A DNA stretch of 22,851 nt, from the NCBI RefSeq assembly GCF_900626285.1, contig NZ_LR131147.1, positions 2,927,136-2,949,986 of the forward strand, given 5' to 3'. A program made the translations under genes and the position numbers. Source of the stretch: Intestinimonas massiliensis (ex Afouda et al. 2020) (lineage in GTDB: Bacteria; Bacillota; Clostridia; Oscillospirales; Oscillospiraceae). The notes under the pieces were generated by a model. The model was not told where the DNA came from. It saw only the letters and a program-made list of their open reading frames with translations, and did not search any database. Shown here piece by piece: positions 7,589-16,400 of this stretch; position 1 is the stretch's first letter; each line of letters starts with the position of its first letter.

Positions 7589-7662
7589 TTGACCAGTATT
7601 GGTTGCAACCGCATCTATTCTACGGTACAATGGTGGCAAATATTGTCCGTGATACTGGTCAA
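7589..7662. promoter_or_regulatory. Candidate operator: nested inverted repeats upstream of the XRE gene
   Basis: TTGACCAGTAT at 7589-7599 is matched exactly by ATACTGGTCAA at 7652-7662, an 11-bp inverted repeat with a 52-bp spacer. Inside it, GGTTGCAACC at 7601-7610 is a perfect 10-bp palindrome that overlaps the -35 element of the plus-strand promoter. The layout suits repression, possibly with looping, by the adjacent XRE protein. The binding itself is inferred. Confidence 0.55.
7603..7631 (+). promoter_or_regulatory. Sigma-70-type promoter, divergent to the XRE gene
   Basis: TTGCAA at 7603-7608 is followed by a 17-bp spacer and TACAAT at 7626-7631, a near-consensus promoter with ideal spacing. 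Transcription would start near 7638 and run toward the 43-aa ORF and the nuclease gene pair. The -35 lies within the GGTTGCAACC palindrome. Confidence 0.6.
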
Positions 7663-7676
7663 CCTTTGGCAGGCAA

Positions 7677-7808
7677 ATGAAGGCATACGGCACAAATGCG
7701 AATGGTAAAATCTGGTTAGTGACGGGCGAATACAGCGTGAGCATTCTCGTGGATAATGAAGTGCGGTGTGCCCAAAGGGCAGTTAATCCACTGTTGTTAG
7801 TAAAATAG
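7677..7808 (+). CDS. Possible small ORF, 43 aa
   Basis: The ATG at 7677 opens a frame to TAG at 7806-7808, starting about 40 nt after the predicted transcription start of the 7603-7631 promoter. The peptide begins MKAYGTNANGKIWLVTGEYS and has a plausible soluble composition. The ribosome site is weak (no clear GGAGG; only GGCAGG nearby). I do not recognise it. It may be a real small protein or chance, since the leader before the next gene is otherwise empty. The 100 bp after it (7809-7910) hold no gene that I can see. Confidence 0.3.
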   Translation: MKAYGTNANGKIWLVTGEYSVSILVDNEVRCAQRAVNPLLLVK

Positions 7809-7910
7809 CTGTCCGTATTATTTAACAGGTAACCTGCAATTATACTCTCAAGTCCAGGCAATGACACTCTGGAGAAAGAGTACGGGGGTGCGACCTGAAG
7901 GGGGAATCCG

Positions 7911-8324
7911 ATGATTGTAATAGTCTGTTTGGACGATAAAGGCGGCATGATGTTCAATCACCGTCGGCAGAGTCGGGATAAGAGCTTGTGTGCGCAGATC
8001 TTAAGATTGACGAAGCACTCGATTTTACACATGAGCCACTATTCCGCTAGATTATTTTCTGACCTCAATCCTCCTGATCTGACTGTTTCGGATACTTTCT
8101 TGCGAGATGCCGGCAATGGGGACTTCTGCTTTGTCGAAGATGCCGCATTGGCTCCGGTCGAGAAACGCATTGAAAAACTGATTATTTTCAAGTGGAACCG
8201 AACCTACCCAGCCGATCGGTATTTTGATTTGAAGCTGCATGAAGGAACATGGCATCTTGCTCTGTCAAGCAACTTTACCGGATACTCACACGAAAGAATC
8301 ACTATGGAGGTATTTGAACGGTGA
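7911..8324 (+). CDS. Unknown 137-aa protein paired with secreted nuclease
   Basis: The start ATG 7911 has a GAAGGGGG ribosome site 8 nt upstream. The product is soluble, without signal peptide. It begins MIVIVCLDDKGGMMFNHRRQ, has DTFLRDAGNGDFCFVED in the middle and ends GYSHERITMEVFER. Similar short proteins are, as I recall, encoded before DNA/RNA non-specific endonuclease lipoproteins in Clostridia, sometimes under the unlikely label ribonuclease Z. No metallo-beta-lactamase motif (HxHxDH) is present, so that label is not supported. The last codon and stop overlap the next start (GTGA, 8321-8324), so the two are translationally coupled. An intracellular partner or immunity role for the nuclease is possible but unproven. 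Confidence 0.7.
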   Translation: MIVIVCLDDKGGMMFNHRRQSRDKSLCAQILRLTKHSILHMSHYSARLFSDLNPPDLTVSDTFLRDAGNGDFCFVEDAALAPVEKRIEKLIIFKWNRTYPADRYFDLKLHEGTWHLALSSNFTGYSHERITMEVFER

Positions 8325-9448
8325 AACAGAAAGTTACATCCATTTTCCTGCTGGCAGCTCTTGTCCTTTCCCTCTTAGTTGGTTGTTCGACGGACGAAGG
8401 CAACTCTTCCAATTACCCGGATGATTCTCCATCCAGTGTTTCCTCTGGAATTGTGGAAAGTCCGCAATCTACTGATCGTGTAGAGCAGTCATCTGCCGAC
8501 ACAGATGACTCCGGCGTAGAGGCTGAGAAGCCGTCGGGGCCGAATGGACAGGGTAGCATGACCGGCCAAGAGATTGACCAACCAGTTTCCTCGACTCTTC
8601 CAAGTGAAAGTACTGCTGCCACCAGTTTTTCACTTTCCGATGTTGAGCCTTATAGTGGATCGGCTTATGTTGCAGTCAATGGAAATATTCCTTATTTCAC
8701 ATCTTCTGAACTGACAACAACTTCTTTTGAGCTATATAGCGCTCTCGACTCGCTCAGCCGGTGCGGCACCGCATATGCCTGCATAGGGCAGGATCTGATG
8801 CCTACCGAGGAACGCGGATCTATTGGATCGGTCAAGGCTTCCGGCTGGCACACTGTGCGGTATAATGGTGTTGTTGACGGGAATTACCTCTACAATCGCT
8901 GTCACTTGATCGGCTTCCAACTCTCGGGAGAGAATGCGAATGAGAGGAACTTGATCACTGGCACCAGATATTTGAACATTGATGGAATGCTACCTTTCGA
9001 GAATATGGTTGCCGACTATGTTCAGGAAACGAACAACCATGTTCTCTACCGCGTCACGCCCGTCTTTGAAGGGGACAACCTACTGGCTGCTGGAGTCCTG
9101 ATGGAAGGTTACTCCGTTGAGGATGATGGTGATGGCATCTGCTTTTGTATCTTTGCCTACAATGTGCAGCCGGGGGTGACGATCAACTATGCAACGGGAG
9201 ACAGCACGCTAGACGGAGCTGCTTCCACTTCAGAACCATCGGTTGCCTATGAACCCTCTTCCGATACCCAAGCCGGAACATCAACCGCTGAGGCACACTA
9301 TGTTTTGAACAACAACACGAAGAAGTTCCACCTGCCATCTTGCGCCAGTGCGGACGATATCAAGGATTCCAACCGTGAGGACTATTACGGCTCACGCGAG
9401 GATCTAATTGAACGTGCATATGTTCCCTGCAAGCGGTGTAATCCATGA
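8321..9448 (+). CDS. Lipoprotein DNA/RNA non-specific endonuclease
   Basis: The GTG start at 8321 has GGAGG at 8306-8310. The 375-aa product opens with a lipoprotein signal: KQK, a hydrophobic stretch, then LLVGC with C22 as the lipidation site. Residues 23-105 are a Ser/Asp/Glu-rich linker. The nuclease domain spans ~107-290, with YNRCHLIGFQL (H195 the likely general base; the motif stands where relatives have DRGH) and ENANERNLITGT downstream as the probable metal site. After a second S/T linker, residues ~325-375 form a tail with H337, C341, C370 and C373 (HxxxC...CxxC), which looks like a zinc site also seen at the end of other secreted nucleases. It is expected outside the cell membrane, in DNA turnover, DNA uptake or attack on foreign DNA. 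Confidence 0.88.
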   Translation: MKQKVTSIFLLAALVLSLLVGCSTDEGNSSNYPDDSPSSVSSGIVESPQSTDRVEQSSADTDDSGVEAEKPSGPNGQGSMTGQEIDQPVSSTLPSESTAATSFSLSDVEPYSGSAYVAVNGNIPYFTSSELTTTSFELYSALDSLSRCGTAYACIGQDLMPTEERGSIGSVKASGWHTVRYNGVVDGNYLYNRCHLIGFQLSGENANERNLITGTRYLNIDGMLPFENMVADYVQETNNHVLYRVTPVFEGDNLLAAGVLMEGYSVEDDGDGICFCIFAYNVQPGVTINYATGDSTLDGAASTSEPSVAYEPSSDTQAGTSTAEAHYVLNNNTKKFHLPSCASADDIKDSNREDYYGSREDLIERAYVPCKRCNP

Positions 9449-9487
9449 AATAATATCAGAAGCACAATGCGCATAAAGTCTAAATGA

Positions 9488-9509
9488 TGATATAATATTC
9501 GCAATTGCG
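9488..9509 (+). promoter_or_regulatory. Extended -10 promoter candidate with adjacent palindrome
   Basis: TGATATAAT (9488-9496) is a perfect extended -10 element with no good -35. The palindrome CGCAATTGCG at 9500-9509 would cover the start point, where an operator could sit. It lies ~220 bp before hsdM and may be a secondary promoter for it. Confidence 0.35.
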
Positions 9510-9653
9510 CAAAGTCATCTCGAGGGCGAAGACTGAACATGCCATGGATTTCGAAGAAAGCTAACAACATCAGGTAACAGTGGCTTGAACGAGTCTCTTT
9601 GCCTAGACGGCAATTCGTGATGGGTTAAAGGCATGGATTGGCACAAAGCGATT

Positions 9654-9682
9654 TTGACTAATCCCATATTATATCGTATTAT
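9654..9682 (+). promoter_or_regulatory. Promoter of the hsdM-hsdS-hsdR operon
   Basis: TTGACT (9654-9659), a 17-bp spacer and TATTAT (9677-9682) make a strong sigma-70-type promoter. Transcription would begin near 9689, about 40 nt before the hsdM ATG at 9730. Confidence 0.65.
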
Positions 9683-9729
9683 AAAGTAACTAAGTAAGGA
9701 TGTATGCCACAAACAGAAAGGGCGATATT

Positions 9730-11514
9730 ATGACCGCAAATGAACAGTTGGCCTCTGTGGGCCGGAATATCCAGGAGAAGGCCACTCTCATTTGGAATGT
9801 GGCAAACACCCTCTTTGGTGCATTCAAACCCCATGAGTACGGCTTGGTGATCCTGCCCATGGTGGTGGTCAAGCGGTTCCACGACTGCCTGCTGCCAACC
9901 CATCAAGCGGTACTGGATACCTGTAAGAAGGTAGAGCACCTTGCAGTCAAAGAGGGCTTCCTGCGGACCGCTGCTGGATACCAGTTCTACAATACCAGCC
10001 CGTTCACCTTCGAGACTCTGCGGGCAGACCCAGAGAACATCAACGATAACTTCCGCGCTTATCTCAATGGCTTCTCCGACAATGTGCAGGACATCCTCGC
10101 ACGCATGAACTTCAACGCCCAGATCGACCGCATGGAGGAGGCCGGACTGCTCTATCAGGTTATCGTGGACTTCTGCTCTGACAAGGCGGATATGAAGCCG
10201 GAAAAGATCAGTGCCGTTGATATGGGCTATATTTTTGAGAACCTGGTTCAGCGGTTTTCCGAGTCCTACAACGAGGAGGCCGGAGCACACTTCACCAGCC
10301 GGGATATCATCTACCTGATGTGCGACCTGCTGGTGACGGGAGATCAGAACACCTTCCACGGGGAGAGCATTACAAAGACGGTCTACGACATGACCATGGG
10401 CACCAGCCAGATGCTCACCTGCATGGAAGAGCGGCTGAAGCAACTGGATGCCGATGCAGATGTCACCTGTTTTGGCCAGGAGTTGAACCCCTTCACCTTT
10501 GGAATCGCCAAGGCTGACATGCTGATCCGTGGGGGCGACCCGGACAATATGCAGTTCGGTGACACCCTGGACGATGATAAGTTCGACGGCTATCAGTTCG
10601 ATTACTGTATTTCCAACCCTCCCTTCGGAATTGACTGGAAGCGGGAGGCCACGGCGGTGGAGGCAGAACATAAGAAGGGTTCCGCTGGTCGCTTCGGTCC
10701 CGGCCTCCCCAGCAAAAGCGACGGGCAGATGCTGTTCCTGCTCAACGGTCTGTCCAAACTGAAGCCGGAGGGCCGCATGGCCATCATCCAGAACGGCTCC
10801 TCTCTGTTCACCGGGGATGCCAGTTCCGGCCAGTCGGAGATCCGCCGGTATCTGATCGAAAACGACTGGCTGGACGCCATCGTGCAACTCCCCAACGACA
10901 GCTTCTACAACACCGGCATCGCCACCTACATCTGGATCATCACCAAGGACAAGCCTTCGGAGCATATCGGGAGGGTCCAGCTCATTGATGCCAGCAAGTG
11001 CTATGAGTCTCGCCGGAAGCCCATCGGCAACAAGCGAGTGGACATCACCGAGGCCTGCCGGGAGTTGATTGTCAGGGCCTACGGGGAGTACCGGGACCAG
11101 ACATGTGAGCGGGAGCTGGAGTCCGGGGCAAAACTCGTCTGCAAGAGCCGGGTGCTGGACAGTGTAGCCCTGGGCTATAACAAGATCACCGTGGAAAGCC
11201 CCCTGCTGGATGAGGACGGGAAGAAGGTCCTGAAAAAGGGCAAGCCTGTGGCCGACCCCAAAAAGCGGGACACGGAGAATGTGCCGCTGGACGAGGACAT
11301 CGATGCATACTTTGCACATGAAGTCCTGCCCTATAACCCGGATGCCTGGATCGACAAGAGCAAGACTAAGGTTGGCTATGAGATTCCTTTCACCCGCACT
11401 TTCTACGAGTACAAAGAGATTGAGCCCGCCGACCAGATTGCCAAGCGTATCGAGGAGCATGAGCGTGCCCTGATGCAGAAGCTCCACGACTTGTTTGGGA
11501 AGGAAGGTGAGTGA
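9730..11514 (+). CDS. hsdM: Type I restriction-modification methyltransferase subunit HsdM
   Basis: The product is 594 aa. ATG 9730 is preferred, with AAAGGG upstream and the usual HsdM opening NEQLASVG; an in-frame ATG at 9700 would add 10 residues. Residues 1-170 are the helical N-terminal domain with KPHEYGLVILPMVVVKRF. Residues ~185-430 are the N6-adenine methyltransferase domain: HFTSRDIIYLM, the AdoMet site VYDMTMGTSQM at 218-228 (where many relatives have DPACGTGG) and the catalytic NPPF at 296-299, then SLFTGDASSG and DSFYNTGIATYIW. Two HsdM join one HsdS to methylate adenines in a bipartite target. The C-terminal ~150 residues contact HsdS. The stop is 1 bp before the hsdS start. Confidence 0.95.
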   Translation: MTANEQLASVGRNIQEKATLIWNVANTLFGAFKPHEYGLVILPMVVVKRFHDCLLPTHQAVLDTCKKVEHLAVKEGFLRTAAGYQFYNTSPFTFETLRADPENINDNFRAYLNGFSDNVQDILARMNFNAQIDRMEEAGLLYQVIVDFCSDKADMKPEKISAVDMGYIFENLVQRFSESYNEEAGAHFTSRDIIYLMCDLLVTGDQNTFHGESITKTVYDMTMGTSQMLTCMEERLKQLDADADVTCFGQELNPFTFGIAKADMLIRGGDPDNMQFGDTLDDDKFDGYQFDYCISNPPFGIDWKREATAVEAEHKKGSAGRFGPGLPSKSDGQMLFLLNGLSKLKPEGRMAIIQNGSSLFTGDASSGQSEIRRYLIENDWLDAIVQLPNDSFYNTGIATYIWIITKDKPSEHIGRVQLIDASKCYESRRKPIGNKRVDITEACRELIVRAYGEYRDQTCERELESGAKLVCKSRVLDSVALGYNKITVESPLLDEDGKKVLKKGKPVADPKKRDTENVPLDEDIDAYFAHEVLPYNPDAWIDKSKTKVGYEIPFTRTFYEYKEIEPADQIAKRIEEHERALMQKLHDLFGKEGE

Positions 11515-11515
11515 G

Positions 11516-13432
11516 ATGACCCCGGCAAAGGGCTATACGGAGATGAAAGAAAGCGGGATTGAATGGCTGGGAAAAATTCCAAACAATTGGTGTGCCATTC
11601 GGGTAAAGTATGCATTTAGGATTAAAAAAGTGATTGCAGGTGAACTCGGACATACAGTGTTGTCTGTTACACAAAGAGGGATCAAGCCCAAAGACATGAG
11701 CGAAAAAGGACAATTTTCACTGGATTATTCTAAGTATCAACTTGTTGATTCAGGTGACTTTATAATGAATCACATGGATTTACTCACCGGATGGGTTGAT
11801 ATTTCTTGTATGAATGGTGTAACCAGTCCTGACTACCGTGTATTTCAATCGTCTAATCCCGAAAAATATTATCCGGGTTTTTACCGATATGTATTTCAAA
11901 CTTGCTATCAACAAAGAATCTTCTACGGCTTAGGGCAAGGGGTTTCAGGCTTTGGGAGATGGCGACTCCCAGCAGAAATATTCTTAAATTTCTATATCCC
12001 AGTACCTCCATACGAAATCCAATCCGCCATCGCCTCCTACCTGGACGCCCAATGCGCCAAGATCGACGAGATCATCACCCAAGCCAAGGCCAGCATTGAG
12101 GACTATAGGCAGTGGAAGGCATCCATTATCTACGGGGCTGTCACCAAGGGCCTGGACCCGAATGTGGAGATGAAGGACAGCGGCGTAGAATTTATCGGTT
12201 CTATTCCTGCACATTGGAGAATCACCTCTCTAAAGCGTATCTGCCAGAGGATTAAAGATGGTAGCCACTTTTCGCCGGAAACAACAGTGGATGGATTCCC
12301 TTATGTGACAGCCCGAGATGTCCATGGAAAAGGAATTGATTATTCTCAATGTCGCACTGTTTCAGAAGAAAATTTTCAAAACTTGGTTAAGACAGGGTGT
12401 CAGCCTCAATCTGGGGATGTATTACTGGTTAAAGACGGAGCAACAACAGGCCGTGTGGGAATGATGACTGATGATATGCCATGTGTTCTTTTGTCTTCTG
12501 TTGCGATGCTTACCCCGAAAGACAATGTTTTAAGCGAATATTTAATGTGGTTAATTGAATCTGAGGTTCTTCAATTCCAAATCAGAAAATCCATGGCTGG
12601 TTCAGCAATGCCAAGAACAACTTTAACAAAACTAATGGCATATTATGCAATCGAGTGCCCATACCAAGAGCAATGCATGATTGCAGAATATCTCGATAAA
12701 GAGTGTTTGCATATTGATGAACTAATCGCAAAAAAAGAATCTCTTATTGCTGACTTGGAAATCTACAAAAAGTCCCTCATTTATGAGGTTGTGACTGGAA
12801 AAAGGAGAGTAGAAGATACCAATCAAATGACGATTGCTATTCTTTCCCCTGAGATAATGCGGTACAGAAAGGCTCTGCTTATGCTCAGGGTGTTGGACTT
12901 GCTTGGTACTGGTGTCCGGGGACGAATTCAGTTGCAGAAATGTATGTTTGCCGCAGAGTGTTTGCTAAATATGCCATTTCACACTCAATTCATTCGATAC
13001 GAACATGGCCCATACGATCCAGATCTCCCAAACATAGAAGAAATCATTAACGCAAAAGGCTGGTACACGGTTCTGAAAGGATCGCCTGTCTCCTACCAAA
13101 AGGGAAATCAATTCGAAGAGGGCTTGCGGGAGTATATGGATACTTTTTCTGAAATTGATCTGAAACTCGAAAAAATAGTGGATTTTTTGAGGCCAATGAA
13201 AACCTCTCAGGCTGAACGTGTAGCGACCTTGCTCGCTGCATGGAATGACTTTATTATTGATGGGGTATCCCATCCTACTGACAAAGAGATAATTGGCGAG
13301 GTCGTTACGAATTGGACTCCTAATAAGGCAAATCCTCAGTATTCTACTTGGCAGGACACTCTATTCAAAATGAGAGAACATCGGTTTGTGCCCAAAGGTT
13401 CTGGAGTTCACACATTGCAGAAAGAAGCGTAA
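11516..13432 (+). CDS. hsdS: Type I specificity subunit HsdS with fused C-terminal Panacea/YwgA-like domain
   Basis: The product is 638 aa from ATG 11516, one base after the hsdM stop; typical HsdS has ~400-450 aa. The first half has ESGIEWLGKIPNNW, target recognition domain 1 (~25-155) and a coiled spacer (155-195, AIASYLDAQCAKIDEII). The second half repeats it: DSGVEFIGSIPAHW, domain 2 (~220-380), and spacer IAEYLDKECLHIDELI to SLIYEVVTGKRRV at ~420-432, where HsdS normally ends. The extra ~200 residues contain GRIQLQKCMFAAE and YEHGPYDPDL (495-504), resembling Panacea/SocA (DUF4065) or YwgA proteins. The recognition-domain regions and the extension look more A+T-rich than the central spacer and than hsdM and hsdR, suggesting exchange of specificity cassettes. 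Confidence 0.9.
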   Translation: MTPAKGYTEMKESGIEWLGKIPNNWCAIRVKYAFRIKKVIAGELGHTVLSVTQRGIKPKDMSEKGQFSLDYSKYQLVDSGDFIMNHMDLLTGWVDISCMNGVTSPDYRVFQSSNPEKYYPGFYRYVFQTCYQQRIFYGLGQGVSGFGRWRLPAEIFLNFYIPVPPYEIQSAIASYLDAQCAKIDEIITQAKASIEDYRQWKASIIYGAVTKGLDPNVEMKDSGVEFIGSIPAHWRITSLKRICQRIKDGSHFSPETTVDGFPYVTARDVHGKGIDYSQCRTVSEENFQNLVKTGCQPQSGDVLLVKDGATTGRVGMMTDDMPCVLLSSVAMLTPKDNVLSEYLMWLIESEVLQFQIRKSMAGSAMPRTTLTKLMAYYAIECPYQEQCMIAEYLDKECLHIDELIAKKESLIADLEIYKKSLIYEVVTGKRRVEDTNQMTIAILSPEIMRYRKALLMLRVLDLLGTGVRGRIQLQKCMFAAECLLNMPFHTQFIRYEHGPYDPDLPNIEEIINAKGWYTVLKGSPVSYQKGNQFEEGLREYMDTFSEIDLKLEKIVDFLRPMKTSQAERVATLLAAWNDFIIDGVSHPTDKEIIGEVVTNWTPNKANPQYSTWQDTLFKMREHRFVPKGSGVHTLQKEA

Positions 13433-13444
13433 GGAGGATACGAC

Positions 13445-16400
13445 ATGCCCGATAACGAAAGACAGTTTGAACAAGATATCGAGTCCTTCCTGATCTCTCC
13501 TGTCGGTGGTTGGCAGAAGGCGTCAGACGCGGGCTATCGGGCTTCCATGGACTCCGGTATGGCCCTGGACTTAGCTACCCTGGTGGGCTTTGTCCAGGCC
13601 ACACAGCCCATCCAGTGGCAACGTTTCGAGAAACAGTGCAATTCCGATCCGGAGAAGAAGTTCTACAAGGCTTTTGAGAACGCCGTGGAGAACGATGGAC
13701 TGATAAGTGTCCTGCGCCACGGGTTCAAGCACCGGGGGATTGAGTTCCGGGTGTGCTACTTTAAGCCGGAGTCCACTCTCAACGATGTGGCTGTCAAACA
13801 CTACGGTCAAAACATCTGCCAGTGTATCCGCCAGTGGCACTACTCCGGGCAGAACAACAACAGCGTAGATATGATGTTGGCAGTCAACGGTATCCCGGTC
13901 GTAGCCATCGAGCTTAAGAACCAGCTCACCGGCCAAAGCGTGGACAATGCCAAGCGGCAGTGGATGTTTGACCGGGACCCCAAGGAACCAGCGTTCCGGC
14001 TGAACCACCGCGTCCTGGTGTTCTTCGCCGTGGATCTCTATGAGGCGGTGATGACCACCAAGCTGGATGGGGCCAAGACCTACTTCCTCCCCTTTAACCA
14101 GGGCAGTAACGGCCCCGGCAGGGACGGCGGAGCCGGGAATCCGCCTTCACCGGATGGAGACTACGTGACCTCCTACCTCTGGAAGGACGTATTGCGAAAA
14201 GACAACCTTTTGGACATCATCCAAAAGTTCGTCAACCTCCAAGTGAAGAAAGAGAAGGCGCCTCAGAAAGATGGCGCACAAAGGGAAATCACTAAAAAGT
14301 CAGTCATCTTCCCCCGGTATCACCAGATGGATGTGGTGCGTCGGCTGATCCAGGATGTCAGAACCAACGGCCCCGGCAAAAACTATCTGGTGCAGCACAG
14401 CGCCGGTTCCGGGAAGTCCAACTCTATCGCCTGGACCGCCTACCGTCTGGCCAGCCTCCATGACGATGACAACAAGCCCATCTTCAACTCCGTGGTCATC
14501 GTCACAGACCGCACGGTGCTGGACGCCCAGCTCCAAGAGACTATCTCTGGCTTCGACCACACCCTGGGTTCTGTAGTGACCATCGACAAGAAGAAGTCCG
14601 CCAAAGATCTGCGGGACGCTTTGAACAACGGCAAGCGGATCATCGTCACCACTCTGCAGAAGTTCCCCGTGATCTATGAACAGATAGACGACACATCCGG
14701 CAAGGCTTTTGCCGTCATCGTGGACGAGGCCCACAGCAGCCAGACTGGCCAGAGCGCCATGAAGTTGAAAATTGCCCTGGCGGATACCCATGATGCACTC
14801 AAAGAATATGCGGAGCTGGAGGGTAAGGCCGAGGACGAACTGGAGGATGCGGAGGACAAGCTGGTGCGAGAGATGGTCTCCCACGGCAAGCACAAGAACC
14901 TGAGTTTTTTTGCCTTTACTGCCACGCCAAAGAACAAGACCCTGGAGATGTTCGGGGATGAGTATGCGGATGGCTCTTTCCACCCCTTTCATATCTACTC
15001 CATGCGACAGGCCATTGAGGAGCACTTCATTTTGGATGTGCTGGAGAACTATACCACCTATAAGACCTGCTTTCAAATCGCCAAGAACACCCCGGACAAT
15101 CCGGAGGTCCCCACTATCAAGGCCATCAAGACTATCCGGCGTTTTGAGGAGCTTCACCCCCACAACCTGCAGCAGAAGGCCGCCATCATTGTGGAGACTT
15201 TCCGGGACATTACCAAGCACAAAATCGGCGGAAAGGGTAAAATGATGGTGGTTACGGCCTCACGTCTGGCGGCGGTGCGCTACTACCACGAGATCAAGGC
15301 ATATCTGGAGGCAAATCACTACGACGATGTAGAGATCCTGATTGCCTTCTCTGGAGGTATCAGGGACCCAGACGAGGAGAACGGCACAGAGTACACTGAA
15401 AGCGGCATGAACCGAGACCGGGAGGGAAACCGCGTCAGCGAGGCCCAGACCAAGCAGGTCTTCCACGACGAGGGCGATGTGCTGATCGTGGCGGAGAAGT
15501 ACCAGACTGGCTTTGATGAGCCGTTGCTCCACACCATGATTGTGGACAAGAAGTTACGAGATGTGAAGGCAGTCCAGACTTTGAGCCGTCTGAACCGTAC
15601 TTATCCTGGAAAAGAAGATACCTACATTCTGGACTTTGTGAATACCAAGGAAGAAATTCTGGAGGCCTTCCAGCCATACTACCAGGAGACTAGCCTCACC
15701 GAGGAAATCAATGTTGACCTGATTTACAAGACTCAGAAGCAGCTCCGGGAATTCAAACTGTATAACGAAAGTGATATTGAGGTGGTCAGCAAAATCTACT
15801 TCGCTCCAGATGCGAAAAAGGCCACCTCCGTCCAGGCGAAGATCTCCAACGCTCTGCTCCCGGTGGCCAAGGCTTACAATCAACTGAGCAAGGAGGACCG
15901 CTACCAGTTCCGCCGCCTAATCCGAGCGTTTGTGAAGTGGTATAACTACATCTCTCAGATCGTGCGGATGTTCGATAAGGACCTTCATAAGGAGTTTCTC
16001 TTCTGTTCCTATCTCTCCAAACTGATCCCTGCAGAGCCTTCCACCCCCTGGGACCTGGAGAACCGGGTGAAGTTGGAGTACTACCGTCTGGAAAAAACCT
16101 TTGAGGGAGCAATCACACTGGAAGATAAGGCAACGGCCCTGGAGCCCGCGAAGACGAAGAAGGCGGTCAACATGAACGCCAAGAAAGACCCGCTGGACGA
16201 GGTCATTGATCGAATCAATGAGACCTATAAAGGCGATTTTACTGAAGCAGACAGAGTCTTGATTGGGACTTTGCGTGAGAAACTACTGGCGGATAAAAAG
16301 CTTCGCAAAGCAGCTAAAGTGGATGGACAGCAGATCTTCGAAAAAAATGTGTTCCCCAAGATTTTCGACCAGACTGCCCAGGCCTCCTATATCGAGAGCA

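Noticed and set aside
7911..8324. Annotation of the 137-aa protein as ribonuclease Z
   Set aside because: No HxHxDH metal-binding motif and far too short for a metallo-beta-lactamase fold enzyme.
9679..11487. A 602-codon open frame on the minus strand opposite hsdM
   Set aside because: It mirrors hsdM, has no ribosome site and no domain pattern. Long antisense frames arise from the codon bias of G+C-rich genes; hsdM has all family motifs.
14300..15220. A 306-codon minus-strand frame opposite hsdR
   Set aside because: It lies wholly inside hsdR, whose helicase motifs are encoded on the plus strand; composition is typical of antisense shadow.
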